Positions 48,618-59,523 of a stretch of 64,000 bases of DNA are shown in pieces (positions within the stretch are counted from its first letter, which is position 1; every line of letters starts with the position of its first letter). The translations under genes and the position numbers were made by a program. Origin of the DNA: Periplaneta americana (taxonomy: Eukaryota > Arthropoda > Insecta > Blattodea > Blattidae). The stretch spans positions 108,846,821 through 108,910,820 of the forward strand of contig NC_091123.1 of NCBI RefSeq assembly GCF_040183065.1, given 5' to 3'. The notes under the pieces are model-generated. The model was not told the DNA's origin. It saw only the letters and a program-made list of their open reading frames with translations, and did not search any database.

Positions 48618-48674
48618 TGTAATGGAACTTCTGAAGTAAGAGAACCGATTAGCTTCTTTTTAATTTTTACTTGA

Positions 48675-48880
48675 TTTTTTAGCGCCAATGGAATTGGTGA
48701 TAGTGGAATGGTATATGTCGAGATGAGGCAGAGAATTCGTCATAGAGTACCTGACATTCGCACTACCATTGGAGAAAAGTTCTGAGAAAACCTAACCAGG
48801 TAATCAGCCAAAAGGGAATCGAACCAACTCCGAATCAGCAGACAAACGCGTTACCGCCTGGGCTACACCGATAGCGTATT
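48675..48880 (-). mobile_element. tRNA-derived SINE
   Basis: Minus-strand head with tgtagcccaggcggtaacgc and gagttggttcgattccc; the body contains ggttaggttttctcagaac. The 3' end is near the (TTA)n tract. Confidence 0.7.
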
Positions 48881-48949
48881 TCATACGAAATTTACTAACT
48901 ACATTTTAATAACGAAACATAATTAAATCCGCAATAGCAAGTTAACAGC

Positions 48950-49225
48950 TCAATCAAAAGCCATGAATCGCGGAGCAGTGAGCAGTTCATTACAGAGGGC
49001 AGGATTCCTTGTCATGCAGAGCGGGACTTAATAGCAGCAGTCCAGGCGCCCTTCCTTGCAGGCTAGGGGATCGGAGTTAATTGGCGATGTAGCGTGACGT
49101 CATTAGTAAATCACTCTCGTCCGAATTAAATCCCATCAGGTGTGGACGGTCCGGCCAATCAAACCCCCTCATGCTGAGCGGCTCCAATAATACGGACGTG
49201 GAGATTGACGATTCCCTTTAAAAGA
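48950..49225. promoter_or_regulatory. Higher-GC non-repetitive block, possible enhancer of vnd
   Basis: Complex sequence with gtgacgtcattagtaaat and several AATTA cores, no coding frame and no repeat match in the window. Regulatory role is inference. Confidence 0.25.
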
Positions 49226-49544
49226 GGGACGAGCGAAACAAATGTTTCTTCCCTAGTCCATTACATAGCACGCACAATCACCATCACTGCCATCACCACC
49301 ATCAATATCATCATATTCATTCTTATTATCACGGTTGGTCTAGTTATCATAGTCTTCATCAACGTCATCTTCGCAATCGTTGTTTTTACCATTGTAGGTA
49401 TCTGTGAACTCAACCTTCGTCGTCATCATTATAATCATCACCAATGTTATTGTGAATGCCATACCCCTCCGGTATGATGACCCCATACTCAATGGTCACA
49501 TGAAACTGGCTAATAGCAACTGGATATTCAATGACATTAAATAA

Positions 49545-51345
49545 GGAATTAGAAGAATCGGTTGGAATTTGTAAATTTTATTTAAGTTTTCATGTCCAAA
49601 AATCTCGCGAAAACAAAATGTTTACAATTTTGTTTCTTTGCGTCGAACTTCGAAACCTTTGATAGATACTTGTGTAGAAACATTAATTTAACACTTCTTC
49701 CAAGTATGAGAAGAATCCGTCTCAAATTAGTCTACAGATTTTATTAGCGTTTGAATATTTCGACATTTGCACTTTTAATAGTCTATATTTGTTCGTTTGC
49801 ATTGAACCCTGGAACTTTTGATAGAAAACTGTGTAAACTGAAAGAATTAGTAGAATCGGATGGAATTTATAGATTTTATTATAGGCCAAGTTTGAATATA
49901 TTTTATAAAATCGCGAAGTGTAGAAATAATATTTTTGTTCCTCTTCATCGAACCCTGGAAGTTTTGATAGGAAACTGTGTAGACACATGAATTTAACGTT
50001 TTCTGAAAGAATTAGCGCAATCGGTTGGAATTTATACAGGGACATCATTTTATTTTTACTTCAATTTTTATTGTACCTGAGTTTTTGAATGTACTTCACT
50101 CCCACCCCTTCTACTAATGAAGTTTCAACTGTTCTCCAGACAGAATCAAGGCCGCTTATAGTAAACAGCACTGAGTTACTGAGTATAGTACGTTCCAGAA
50201 ATATCTTCTTGTTTTCCAGTGACGAAAGAACTTTTAATATTGAATCATATTTTCGCACAGGTACTGTCCGTTTGCCTAAGTCGCATCCCGATTTCCCCCA
50301 CCTGCTTCTACACGCCTCTCTGTAAAAGCAGAGCTGTCTTAGCTCTTTTCTGAAAATAATTAATTTCTGTTAGGAATTGGACGTTTACGTAATATTATAC
50401 AACTGTTTAAAATAACTTAAATAAAAGGGCCTCGTTAAGTAATTAACTGTCACGTGATTTCCCTCCTTTTTACGATCCTGCGGCATAACCACTTGGACGG
50501 ACAGTAGATAGCATGTCTGAGTAATTTTATCTGTGCGGGTCGGGCAGAAGTGAAAATTGAATTTACAGTACATAACGTACTCTTTTGTAGAGTAGGTACA
50601 GAATTATTTCAACATGAGTTACTAGTACGAAGGACGAAACTGGTAATTGGAATTAGATGCAATAGTCTATAGTGCGGTAATATGCACAAAAGAACTGAAG
50701 CCTGTAGGCTATCGGAATGAACGGCTACCATTTTCAAAAATGTGTTTAAATATCCATATTATGATTATTTTTCAATTGAACTTCATTCTCTATAGTGTAC
50801 GCTAATGTGGTATAGACAGTGCACTGCATAATGAACACGTTCGCATGGACAACTCAGTTCGTGAGTAAAAACACTTATTATTAATACAGTACTGCGTTTT
50901 GATTAAATAAAAACCTAATGAAAATTATCGAACTCAAAATCGCGATATTTCCTAGTTTACGTAAATGGATGAAGTACTTTTCTTCCCTCCTATACCTAGT
51001 AAAGTGATCTGTTTGTGTTTTACGCTAGTATCATCGAACTCTGGTTGTGGAAGGGGTAGCGAACGGTGTTTCCGGTTCTCTAAAGTTATAGCCAGGTTAA
51101 TATTAAAAATGTTAGTAAAAATAAAATGATGTCCCTGTAGATTTTATTAACGTTTTACAGATATCGTGTTTTCGTCGCCTGAAACGCACGTTTTTCCCAT
51201 TTAGTATATGTACATTAACAAACTTATGTTTATCTGCATGAGACCATGAAACTTTTGATAGATATGTATGCAGGGACACGAATTTAATATATTTTTTAAG
51301 GAATTAGAAGAATCTGTTGGAATTTATAATTATTGTTTTATTCTA
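49545..51345 (+). repeat. Degenerate tandem array, units about 140-190 bp, interrupted by a transposon
   Basis: The word (a)attag-agaatcggttggaattt recurs near 49548, 49707, 49846, 50011 and 51303, followed by agattttatt and later by ga-accctggaacttttgatag. The fourth unit is split by the transposon at 50037-51137. Confidence 0.8.
50037..51137. mobile_element. TIR DNA transposon, copy 2 (1101 bp)
   Basis: A perfect inverted pair of about 24 bp begins CAGGGACATCATTTTATT. TA is directly duplicated at both flanks. The neighbouring tandem units show the uninterrupted site (ggaatttatagatttt), so the insertion point and the TA duplication can be read directly. About 90% identical by eye to copy 1 at 43721. 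Confidence 0.9.
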
Positions 51346-51529
51346 GCATTAGCTCTCAAAAGCTGCCGCGCCATCTCTACCTATACCAGGTAGTGACTCT
51401 ATCTAAACAAATTTAGGGAAACACACCTGTGCTAGCAAATAAAACAATTAATCTGCCGCACAGGGGGCCATGTAGCAGGAAGAAAGCTAAAGCACAGTAC
51501 TCTTCACTCGTGACTAGTCAAGTCCATAC

Positions 51530-52470
51530 CAAGTAATTCAAACTTTCTGTACTACAGCAAACTTTTCTGGACAGATGGGTAAAAAGAAAAGACAAATAGG
51601 CACACTCTTATCTGTTCAGCACTACAACATTAACAGTTTGCAGAGAAAAGTTCCACAACTAGAAACCTATCTGAATGACAACTGTGCTGAATTCTGTGAA
51701 TTAATGAACGCTACTTAAAAAAACACCTTCTTGATTTAATTTCTATTGGCAGTTATACATTAACAGCTTATTATTATCGTTCGTCTCTTAAAAGAGAAGG
51801 TGTGGCAATATTTTTTACACAGAAACCATCTTGCATTTCCATTTTTTCAATATCAGAATTCTGCATAGACAAACACTTCGAGGCTGCCCCAACAGAGGCA
51901 ATTGTCCTCAAAATATATTATTGGTTCTCAGCCAATAAATTAGTATTAAACTGCAACAAGACTAACATAATCCAATTTAAATTCTGCCCAAATTCAACCT
52001 CGCAAATTTCAAGCGCAATAACTAACAATAGGTCCCTAATAGAAACAACAACCAAATTTCTTGACTTACAAATCGATAGGCTAATGTATTAAACTGAAAA
52101 ATCATATTAAAGAAATTACCCCCAAACTAAATTCAGTATTAGATCTAATCTATGCAAGATATAGTAAATATCAATATCTTAAAAACAATATAGACTACTT
52201 TGCATACTTCCACTCGTAATGAGTTTTGGAATAATATTCTGGGGAAGTTCTACAGATATCAACAGTAGGTTATATTGCTACTTCAAAAAAAAGTAATTAG
52301 AATAATGGTAGGTACCAAATCTAAGGAATCGTGTAGGACCAATAAAAAAAAAATACAATATTAATGCCCATGCCTTGTCAGTATATTTCTTCATTAATAA
52401 ACTTCCTCGTATGTAATCGTGAAAACTTTGTAACTAATTCAACAGTTCATATGTAGCATAAATACTCGTC
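51530..52470 (+). mobile_element. Internally deleted LINE: endonuclease start joined to RT C-terminal region
   Basis: The N-terminal part (51573-51715) reads VQHYNINSLQRKVPQLETYL, the start of a LINE apurinic-type endonuclease. After a frameshift it continues to about 51900 (EGVAIFFTQKP). It then passes directly to the region after RT motif C (YYWFSANKLVLNCNKTNIIQF, 51925-51995) and a tail with SFGIIFWGSS. The bulk of the endonuclease and RT catalytic motifs is missing. Confidence 0.75.
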
Positions 52471-52563
52471 AAAAATGACTTATATTCCATTGACAAGTCT
52501 ATCGTGTTATCAAAAAGAAGTGCGGTAGGCCTATAGGTATGACAGCAACATTTTTTAATAAAC

Positions 52564-52715
52564 TCATTCATTCATTCATTCATTCATTCATTCATTCATT
52601 CATTCATTCATTCATTCATTCATTCATTCATTCATTCATTCATTTATTCTAGTGTTCTGCCCAAGGGCAGGTCTTTCACTGCAAACTCAGCTTTCTCCAG
52701 CCTGCCTTCCTTATG
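52564..52715 (-). mobile_element. LINE family A 3' terminus with (AATG)n tail
   Basis: On the minus strand gtgaaagacctgcccttggg and cagaacact match the 3' end of the copy at 24890-24930, then run into about 80 bp of AATG repeats (52645-52564) where the other copy has TGTA. Confidence 0.8.
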
Positions 52716-53035
52716 GATATAAAAAATCAAACTCAAAACATAAGATTATTTAGGGTCAAATTAAATAGTACCTAATTTCTCACGCCTTCTATTCTGTAGA
52801 TGAATTCATGACATTCAACAACACTGAATGAATATTTCTGTCTTATATTAAGTATTGATACTACCTAACTATATTGTAAAACTCTTCTGTATATATTTCA
52901 ACTAGACTGTGACTATAATTAAGACTTTATAGTAGGCCTACTATTAAGATTTTTTTACATGTTCCACATTCTATCTGTGAAGCGATGTACAAATACCATG
53001 GAATTTAAATAAATGTAGGATACAATACAATACAA

Positions 53036-55440
53036 ACTCTGATCACAGACTCCAAAACAATAATTCTCTGCCTCCTATAGGCCCCATAGCCTAGTGGACA
53101 CTTCCCTCTGTTTATCTTTAAATTAAAATTAGTCTTAGATATTCTAATAAAGATATCAAATAATATAGTTATGTTTGGTAATTTCAATGTAAATTTTTAT
53201 ATAAACTGTGTTGATAACAGAAAGAAGCATACTTTCATTGATCTCCTCTCCTGCTACAGCTTGAAGCAAACCGCATTTAGCCCCACCAGAGTGAAAGGCT
53301 ATTCCAAATTTATTATTGATAATATTTTCACAAACTTTCCTCTCCAACATTTAAATTCTTACAACTCCGAACCTGGAATTTCTGATCACTTTATACAATT
53401 TTAAAAAACATACTTAAAATTCAAGCCCAATTACAATATCAGAAATCCAGTTGTGGTAGAAGCGTTCCTTTCCCCCCCGAAGCATTCAGTCGCTTGAACA
53501 TACTTTCAACTTTAGCAAACTGGAATATTAACACGAGCATAAAAATAATGTAGACACAGTATTCTTGGATTAGCTTAGCACTTTGAAGTCGAATTTTTAA
53601 ACTGCATTCCCTTATAAAAAAAAAAAAAAAAGAAATACCTTGGAACCTCGAAGAGCAAACAGATGGATAACCCCTGAAATAAAAACATAGTCGAGCAGCT
53701 TTACGGGCCAAACGACATCCCTATTATCTGGCAATAACTTATATAAAAAGCATAAGACTTCTTACCGCAAGATGTTAAGAAATGCGAAATTGAACTGGTA
53801 CGAAGACAGAGTAACGTATTCGTCTAATTCAACGAAAGAGCTGTGGAACATTATAAATGAAGGCAGTTAGAACACCACTAATAATAAACTAATTATAATA
53901 TAATGCGGTTAAAGTTAAACTACCTGTCCCCTTTCAATTGTAACGACATTGAACGACCATGTTCTTAATGTCCCCACTCCTCTCATGTTTACTAATGTAA
54001 ATTATCTTCCTACTTTTACCTATCAAAATTCAATGGCATGTCATAAAGTTTCAGAAAAAGAAGTCTTGCTAGTAATTAAAAAACTAAAGAATACCTTTTC
54101 GTCTGATAAAGACGAAATACCTCCATTTCTTATTAAAAAGCTTGATCCACTAACAGCTAGAACTCTCACCCCGCTCATAAATCTGTCCCTCACTGCAGGC
54201 ATGTCTCCTTCATCTTTAAAGTAGCGGTCATAAAACCCCTCTACAAAGGCGGGGAGAAAACAAGTCCAAACAACTATGTTATACCACCCTGTCGCTCTTT
54301 TACCGGCAGTTTATCTGAAAATCATCATGGTTTCATATCCAAAACAAACCTAAGAAAAAGGGGGTAGGTTCAACTCTTGAAAAATTAATCGAGACTTAAA
54401 TCAAGGATATAAAATATTGACTATATTTGTGGATTTATCAAAAGCGTTTGACAGCATTAATCACGATATTCTTCTTCAAGAAATTTATATAATTACGGCA
54501 TCCGAGGTCCAGTGCACAAATGGGTTAAATCTTACTTAAGTAACAGATATCAAATTGTTGAAATAGATCTCAGGAATGGAAAGTTCCGGTCACCAAGTAA
54601 AGAAAATGCCAAAGGGATCCTAGAAGGCTCTTTGATCGGACCTCTCTTGTTCTTATTTTACATCAATGATCTTCCGTTAAGTCTATCAAATGCTAATGTA
54701 ACGATGTTTGCTGACGACTGTACCTTCATTCTTCGCGAAAATTCGGTACAAGAACTCTACTCTACTGTCTCTCGAACTGTGATAGATTTTGACAACTGGT
54801 GTGCTAGAAATCAGCTCATGATTAATACTTCCAGAACTGAATTAATATATTTCAAGTCCAGTGTCATCTACTGGCAAGCAGCACAATATTTTTATTGAGG
54901 AAGCCTCAACTTGTATATTCCTCGGTCAGACAATCAACACTTATTTGAATTATAAAGATCACGTGCACCATCTCTCAAATCAACTTCAAATTCCGCCTTT
55001 CTCATCTCTAAATGTAACAATACTGCAGCAGGAAAACTCTTATGTTTTGATATACATCTATTCCAGGACAAAACAGGCTACAATATAATCTCTTGGGGTG
55101 CAGCAGACCAATACTTAATAGATAGAATTCTTGTCCTACAAAAACGAATAACTGGAACCATTTTCAAAATTAAACCTCGCGATTCTTGCAAACGTCTGTA
55201 CAAAGAATAAAAGATTCCAACAGTTCCGTCATTAATTATTTTCGAATGTGCCCAATATGCTTTCAAAGATAAAAATTGATTTATGCGAAGTTCTGATTAT
55301 CATTCTTATGATACTTGAAACAAGAACGCCGTAATTCCTTTCGAAACTCTCTAAGGCATTTCCTCGTAAACTATTATTTTTATAAGTTGGACGAGTAGTT
55401 TGCTTCTTCAGAAACGATATATAAACGGACAACTAATATA
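53036..55440 (+). mobile_element. LINE (jockey/CR1-like) with decayed endonuclease and reverse transcriptase
   Basis: In order: an endonuclease C-terminal part (53171-53404, FGNFNVNFYI, then DNIFTNF), RNAKLNWYEDRV and STKELWNIINEG (about 53775-53870), RT entry (53949-54224, SEKEVLLVIKKLKN, KDEIPPFLIKKL), motif A (about 54420-54465, FVDLSKAFDSINHDI), a VKSYLSNRYQIVEI segment and motif C (54512-54898, PLLFLFYINDLP and FADD). Then comes the C-terminal ISWGAADQYLIDRILVLQKR region. The catalytic DD of motif C survives, but multiple frameshifts and stops make the element dead. Confidence 0.85.
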
Positions 55441-55793
55441 GGTACTCTAAACTCAGCATACATTGTTTTCACATGGCTTTAATCATAGTCCTTATCTCTG
55501 TACCTCCTGCTCTGCTATATCCCTCGATTTATGTTTGCTCTGTTCTGTTACTAGTTCTGTGAGTAATTATTGTTAATTTTAGTTAGTTGTAATTCGCTAG
55601 TTATGAGTAATTGAACATTCATTTTTACTGTAGATGTTAAATTCAGTTAGTTTGTGGGTAATTTGCTAATTAAGTCAAAAATTCCGCTACACTGCTCAGC
55701 TTGTGATTTGTGATTTATTTTACAAATTCATTTGTATTATTGTTAATTTGAGTTAGTTTGTAATTTGCTATTTACTCACTAAAGAATATATTT

Positions 55794-56373
55794 ATGATGA
55801 TCACTTTGACGTGTTAAATGTAAACTAAGTTTGTAAATATCTACGCATACAGAACACAAAACACTCTACAAAAGCATCTCAACACACAAAAACACAAACA
55901 AATACAATCTAACAGATATATTCAAACTCACATGCAATAGCTGCAACAACTTCCACATCGACCAGACAGGAAGATCATTTCAAACACGTTACAAAGAATT
56001 TATCACAGTCATAACCAAATCACAACACATACACATACGCAGAACACATCACAAACAACAACCACGTCTACAGCAACATAGACACGGACATGGAAATTCT
56101 ACATATCCAACGGAGAAACCAGAAACTAAACACCCTAAAACAATACGAAATATACAAACAAACAGACCCGCAACGAATCCTCAATACACAATTGAATTTC
56201 AGAACACACACATTATTTGGCTCCACACTACCTAACACAAACGCACCATCCAGAAAAAAAAAAAAAAACCGGAAGATGCAAGGACCTGACTAATTCTGAA
56301 GATGATTACTACTAAATTGAAACTAGATATTTACAAACTTAGTTTATATTTAACACGTGAAAGTGATCATCAT
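55794..56373 (+). mobile_element. Penelope-like element fragment (GIY-YIG endonuclease) between 49-bp inverted repeats
   Basis: Frames at about 55910-56010 read IFKLTCNSCNNFHIDQTGRS then FQTRYKEF. After a frameshift, 56076-56230 reads NIDTDMEILHIQRRNQKLN, then a LNTQLNFRTHTLFG segment. This is the GIY-YIG endonuclease of Penelope-like retroelements (family recognised from memory). The copy is frameshifted and lacks the reverse transcriptase. It lies between inverted repeats 55794-55842 and 56325-56373, which differ at only two of 49 positions. Confidence 0.8.
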
Positions 56374-56384
56374 CATTATCCTGT

Positions 56385-57060
56385 ATACCTATGTGATATC
56401 AATGAGTGAATGTTGGTTACTATTCACAATTAGAATACGGGTGTGAATAGGGTTGGTGGATTTTTGTCACAATTAGATTATGATACCTATTTACATAATT
56501 TCCCTTGACGCTGCTCCCAGAATGTTCAACGTTTGTTGTTCATAGCAAAAAAAATTAAGATTAAGATGAAATTCAAGATTTAATCGAAAATGTTATTACA
56601 TTAAAACAACCAACACGGTGGCTATTTGCCTTGGTAAACAAACGATCAGATACCTCAAACTTCCTTTAGAGGTCATCATATCATTGCTTCCAGTATTCAA
56701 CAATTTTTTCAACCATGTCGGTATCTATGTTTAATTCCTGTCTGATCTCTTCAAATCGTGTCAGTTCTCGAAATGATCTCATAAATTTAATTTCTGTTGT
56801 TTCTATTATTTCTATTTTATCTGACTCAGTATCCAAAATTCACTCTCATCTAATATAGTTGACTGGAAAACAGCAGGCCTACTTAATTTAATTCAGAGCT
56901 TTGCTAACTTCAATAATAGAAATTTCGGAGTATATTTATTAACTCGATGCCCCCATCATCTACACGTTTGCTAAAGAACTATTAATTCAAAAGAGGATTG
57001 CATGGACTCTCGTTCTTAAGAATATGACGAAGATAAATATAAGAAAATGACATTTTCAAT
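56385..57060. other. No gene recognised
   Basis: AT-rich sequence next to the vnd exon. The block near 56700-56830 may be a minus-strand LINE remnant (cgatttgaagagatcag-like), unproven. Confidence 0.35.
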
Positions 57061-57068
57061 AAACTCAC

Positions 57069-57260
57069 CATGGTCAGTGCTTGTGGTGACTGGTGTGGTC
57101 CAGTGGTGCCTGGGGTGGGGCAGTAGGGGGCAGTGAGGATCCAGCCCCGGAACACCTCCCGGGGCACCGGGGAATAGCACCGTGTGGTGTCCCATAGCCG
57201 CAGCGTAACTCGCGGCTATTGACGTCAGCTCTGGAGGACCGGGAGCCAGTGACATGGGTC
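57069..57260 (-). CDS. vnd: vnd/Nkx2.2-type homeobox gene, internal coding exon upstream of the homeodomain exon
   Basis: Open exon of 192 bp on the minus strand encoding 63 complete residues plus split codons at both ends. The acceptor is a pyrimidine-rich run ending in ctactgcag just above 57260; the donor is catg|gtgagt at 57069/57068. Both ends fall after the first base of a codon, and the exon at 25892 needs exactly that phase, forming a Gly codon across the junction. The product is rich in Pro, Gly, Ala and His (MSLAPGPPELTSIAASYAAA near the start), as expected for the poorly conserved region before the NK2 homeodomain. The local jump in GC content against AT-rich surroundings supports coding. 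Assignment to the gene rests on phase, strand, composition and order, not on a diagnostic motif. An in-frame Met occurs six bases inside the exon, but the entering phase and acceptor suggest the true start is further upstream, outside the window. Confidence 0.72.
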
Positions 57261-57269
57261 CTGCAGTAG

Positions 57270-58360
57270 AAAGAAAGTCTTGCGTTAGATTTCGTGTGAA
57301 CATTCTGACATTAAATTTATGTGTAACTTAAGCACAGTCAGTAGAAAGGTCAGAGCGTCGGCTCTCTACGCTGGAAACTCTAGTTCAATTTCCGGGCAGT
57401 TCTAACCTACTGGACAGATTTCCGAGGGATATTTTCGTTTCTCAAAGCAATCTTTTACAATTTCTCTTTTAATGCATATCAAGTGCAATATCTACGACGG
57501 CCCTGTGTCGTAGAAGTCTGACGCTTGGGATCGGAACCAGAGTGTGACAACCGTCTGCATCTCTCTGTTAAACCCATGGTATGGCAAATATCTCAACGCC
57601 GGTGAGGAATATAGTGAAAAACAGCTCGACAATTGTTGTAGCTGTTCCAATAAAACATCTCTTCGTGAAATTGTGTTTTCTTCCTGTAAACGGTCTCAGA
57701 GAAACTTACTTTCGGGACACCTTGTAATCGAGTAGCCAAAATTTGTATAAGCATTTATTTTGACATTATTAACATAATGGAAGGGAAAAAATTAGCTTTT
57801 TATCTGCTCCCAAGAGAATGTTTGCTTGTTAGCTGGAGGTAAGTTGCACGAACTTAAATCCACAGGCAAATCTCCACGTGTATGGGCGAAAAGTATCAAG
57901 ACTTTCGGTCTTGAGATAAGTCACCAGACTTCTGTGACTTTCTGAATTTTTTCTACTCCAGCGCTCGCCAAATTAAGCGGGATAAAAAGCAAGCATAGTA
58001 GAAAAAAACGATATTGCCAGCTTCTGATTGAGATTTCGTCATTGTTTCGTTTTAAGTAGTTCTCTGTAGCGAAATGGCGGCAGGCTATGAAAGTACAGAC
58101 TTAAAAAACTCTACTCACGCATTTATATCGTACGTAGAGTCATGAAGAAATAGTATTTATCGAGTGATCGCATTTCTCCACGGAGAATTATTGTTTTCAA
58201 TATCCTCTTAAGGCTATTTTGTAAACTATATGTTTAGGAGGTAAGTCTGAGCATATATGAACAATTATTCAATTCAGATATACTTCTATGAGGTAAATTT
58301 GTACAGATAAGTCTCCAATAAGTCTTTGTGTCTAGGTAGCCCTTAAAACTATCCACAGTC
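57270..58360. other. No gene recognised
   Basis: A degraded tRNA-like stretch occurs near 57345-57405. The open frame 57544-57735 has no recognised domain. Confidence 0.35.
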
Positions 58361-58366
58361 ATAGTA

Positions 58367-58488
58367 CAGGGAACATCTTTTAACTGTCCCTGCCGCCAAC
58401 CGGGAACTGCGTCATCAGCGTGTTAGTCACAAGGTCGCCTTGGAACGGGAAGCGGCAACTCTCCGGGACAGTTGAAAGATATTTGCTG
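58367..58488. mobile_element. Small TIR element (122 bp) flanked by TA
   Basis: The left arm starts CAGGGAACATCTTTTAACTG and the right end is its imperfect inverse (about five mismatches in 24). TA lies on both sides (58365-58366, 58489-58490). Its first bases resemble the 1.1-kb transposon ends. Confidence 0.6.
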
Positions 58489-58744
58489 TACCCACCTTTT
58501 GAAATAAATGTAGCCTATTTAAAGAAGAAATGTTTTTTTTTTTAAGTATTGTACAGAATGCACCATAAATGACCGTATCCCTATATTTTGTCATTATATT
58601 TCATGTTTTAGCTTATTTATGTAAATTATAACTTGGAATATCATCTAGTGACGAATAAGAGTATTTTGGCAACAATCATGCGTCGTCACACGAAGAAGGA
58701 CATACAGGTGAGACCATTTCGACATTGTTACCAATGAACATAGA

Positions 58745-59420
58745 GATGGTGATAGCTATAAACAAAGATAGCGGAGCGTGTGCTTTATTATAGGAGTTCC
58801 CATCATTATCTCGACGACATGTCCTCTTTTCGGATGAGTGTGTGATTTACCGTAGCAATCGGAATCATAATATCGTTTTTGGGCAAAGAAAATCCACATT
58901 TCAAGTTGGAATTGTAACACAATCCATCACATGTTATGTTGAAGGCAGGTGTTGCTGCAAATTATATGATTGGGCCGTATATTTTTGAAGACCTGTTAAT
59001 GGAAGAACCTATCTGGAGATGCTTCGAGATTGGTTAATACTCAAATAACTGAAAAAGGAGTTATGGATAAGGTACGGTTGCAAAAGGATGATGCGCCGGT
59101 CCATTTCGCGTTACCTGTTCGTGATTTTCTTAAACGATAACTTTTCAGGAAGGTGGATTGGTCGTGGATCTCCGTTACCATGGCCTCCACAAAGTCATGA
59201 TTTGATCACACCGGACAACAGCCTATGGGGATACATCAAAGAGAAAGTGGCTGGAAATCGCTACCAAACAAACAATGAACTAAAAGATGCTGTGAGAGTT
59301 GCCTTCGCAACCATTACAGCACAGATGTTACGTAAAATGTCACAAAGGACCTGGAGAATATCCAACTCTGCAGATACAACGATAAAGCTCACACAGACCC
59401 TAAGATCAACAGATAATTAG
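58745..59420 (+). pseudogene. Mariner-type transposase remnant, catalytic half
   Basis: Broken frames at 58815-59080 (LFSDECVIYRSNRNHN; later EDLLMEEPIWRCFEI) are followed by an open frame 59088-59420 with FLNDNFSGRWIGRGSPLPWP, PDNSLWGYIKEKVAGNRY and ATITAQMLRKMSQRTW. This is the C-terminal catalytic region of insect mariner-like transposases: LFSDE carries the second acid, and the final acid lies near PDNSLWGY. The N-terminal DNA-binding part is absent and several shifts occur. Confidence 0.85.
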
Positions 59421-59523
59421 GCCTACTACCATCAATGTTAAATCTAGCGGTACAACTCGTAGACTATATGAGCAAAACTCGTCGGTTAGATTAGGATAAA
59501 ATACAGTTTCTACCTTCAAAAGT

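Larger units (their letters stand above)
25893..57068 (-). other. vnd: Large intron of the vnd gene (about 31 kb)
   Basis: Bounded by the donor catg|gtgagt and the acceptor tttcag|ga, both phase 1. It holds most of the mobile elements listed separately, plus a few non-repetitive higher-GC blocks that could be regulatory. Intron status is inferred from exon phases; a transcript would confirm it. Confidence 0.7.

Noticed and set aside
56090..56293. Independent small gene
   Set aside because: Its product is the C-terminal part of a Penelope GIY-YIG endonuclease, broken upstream.
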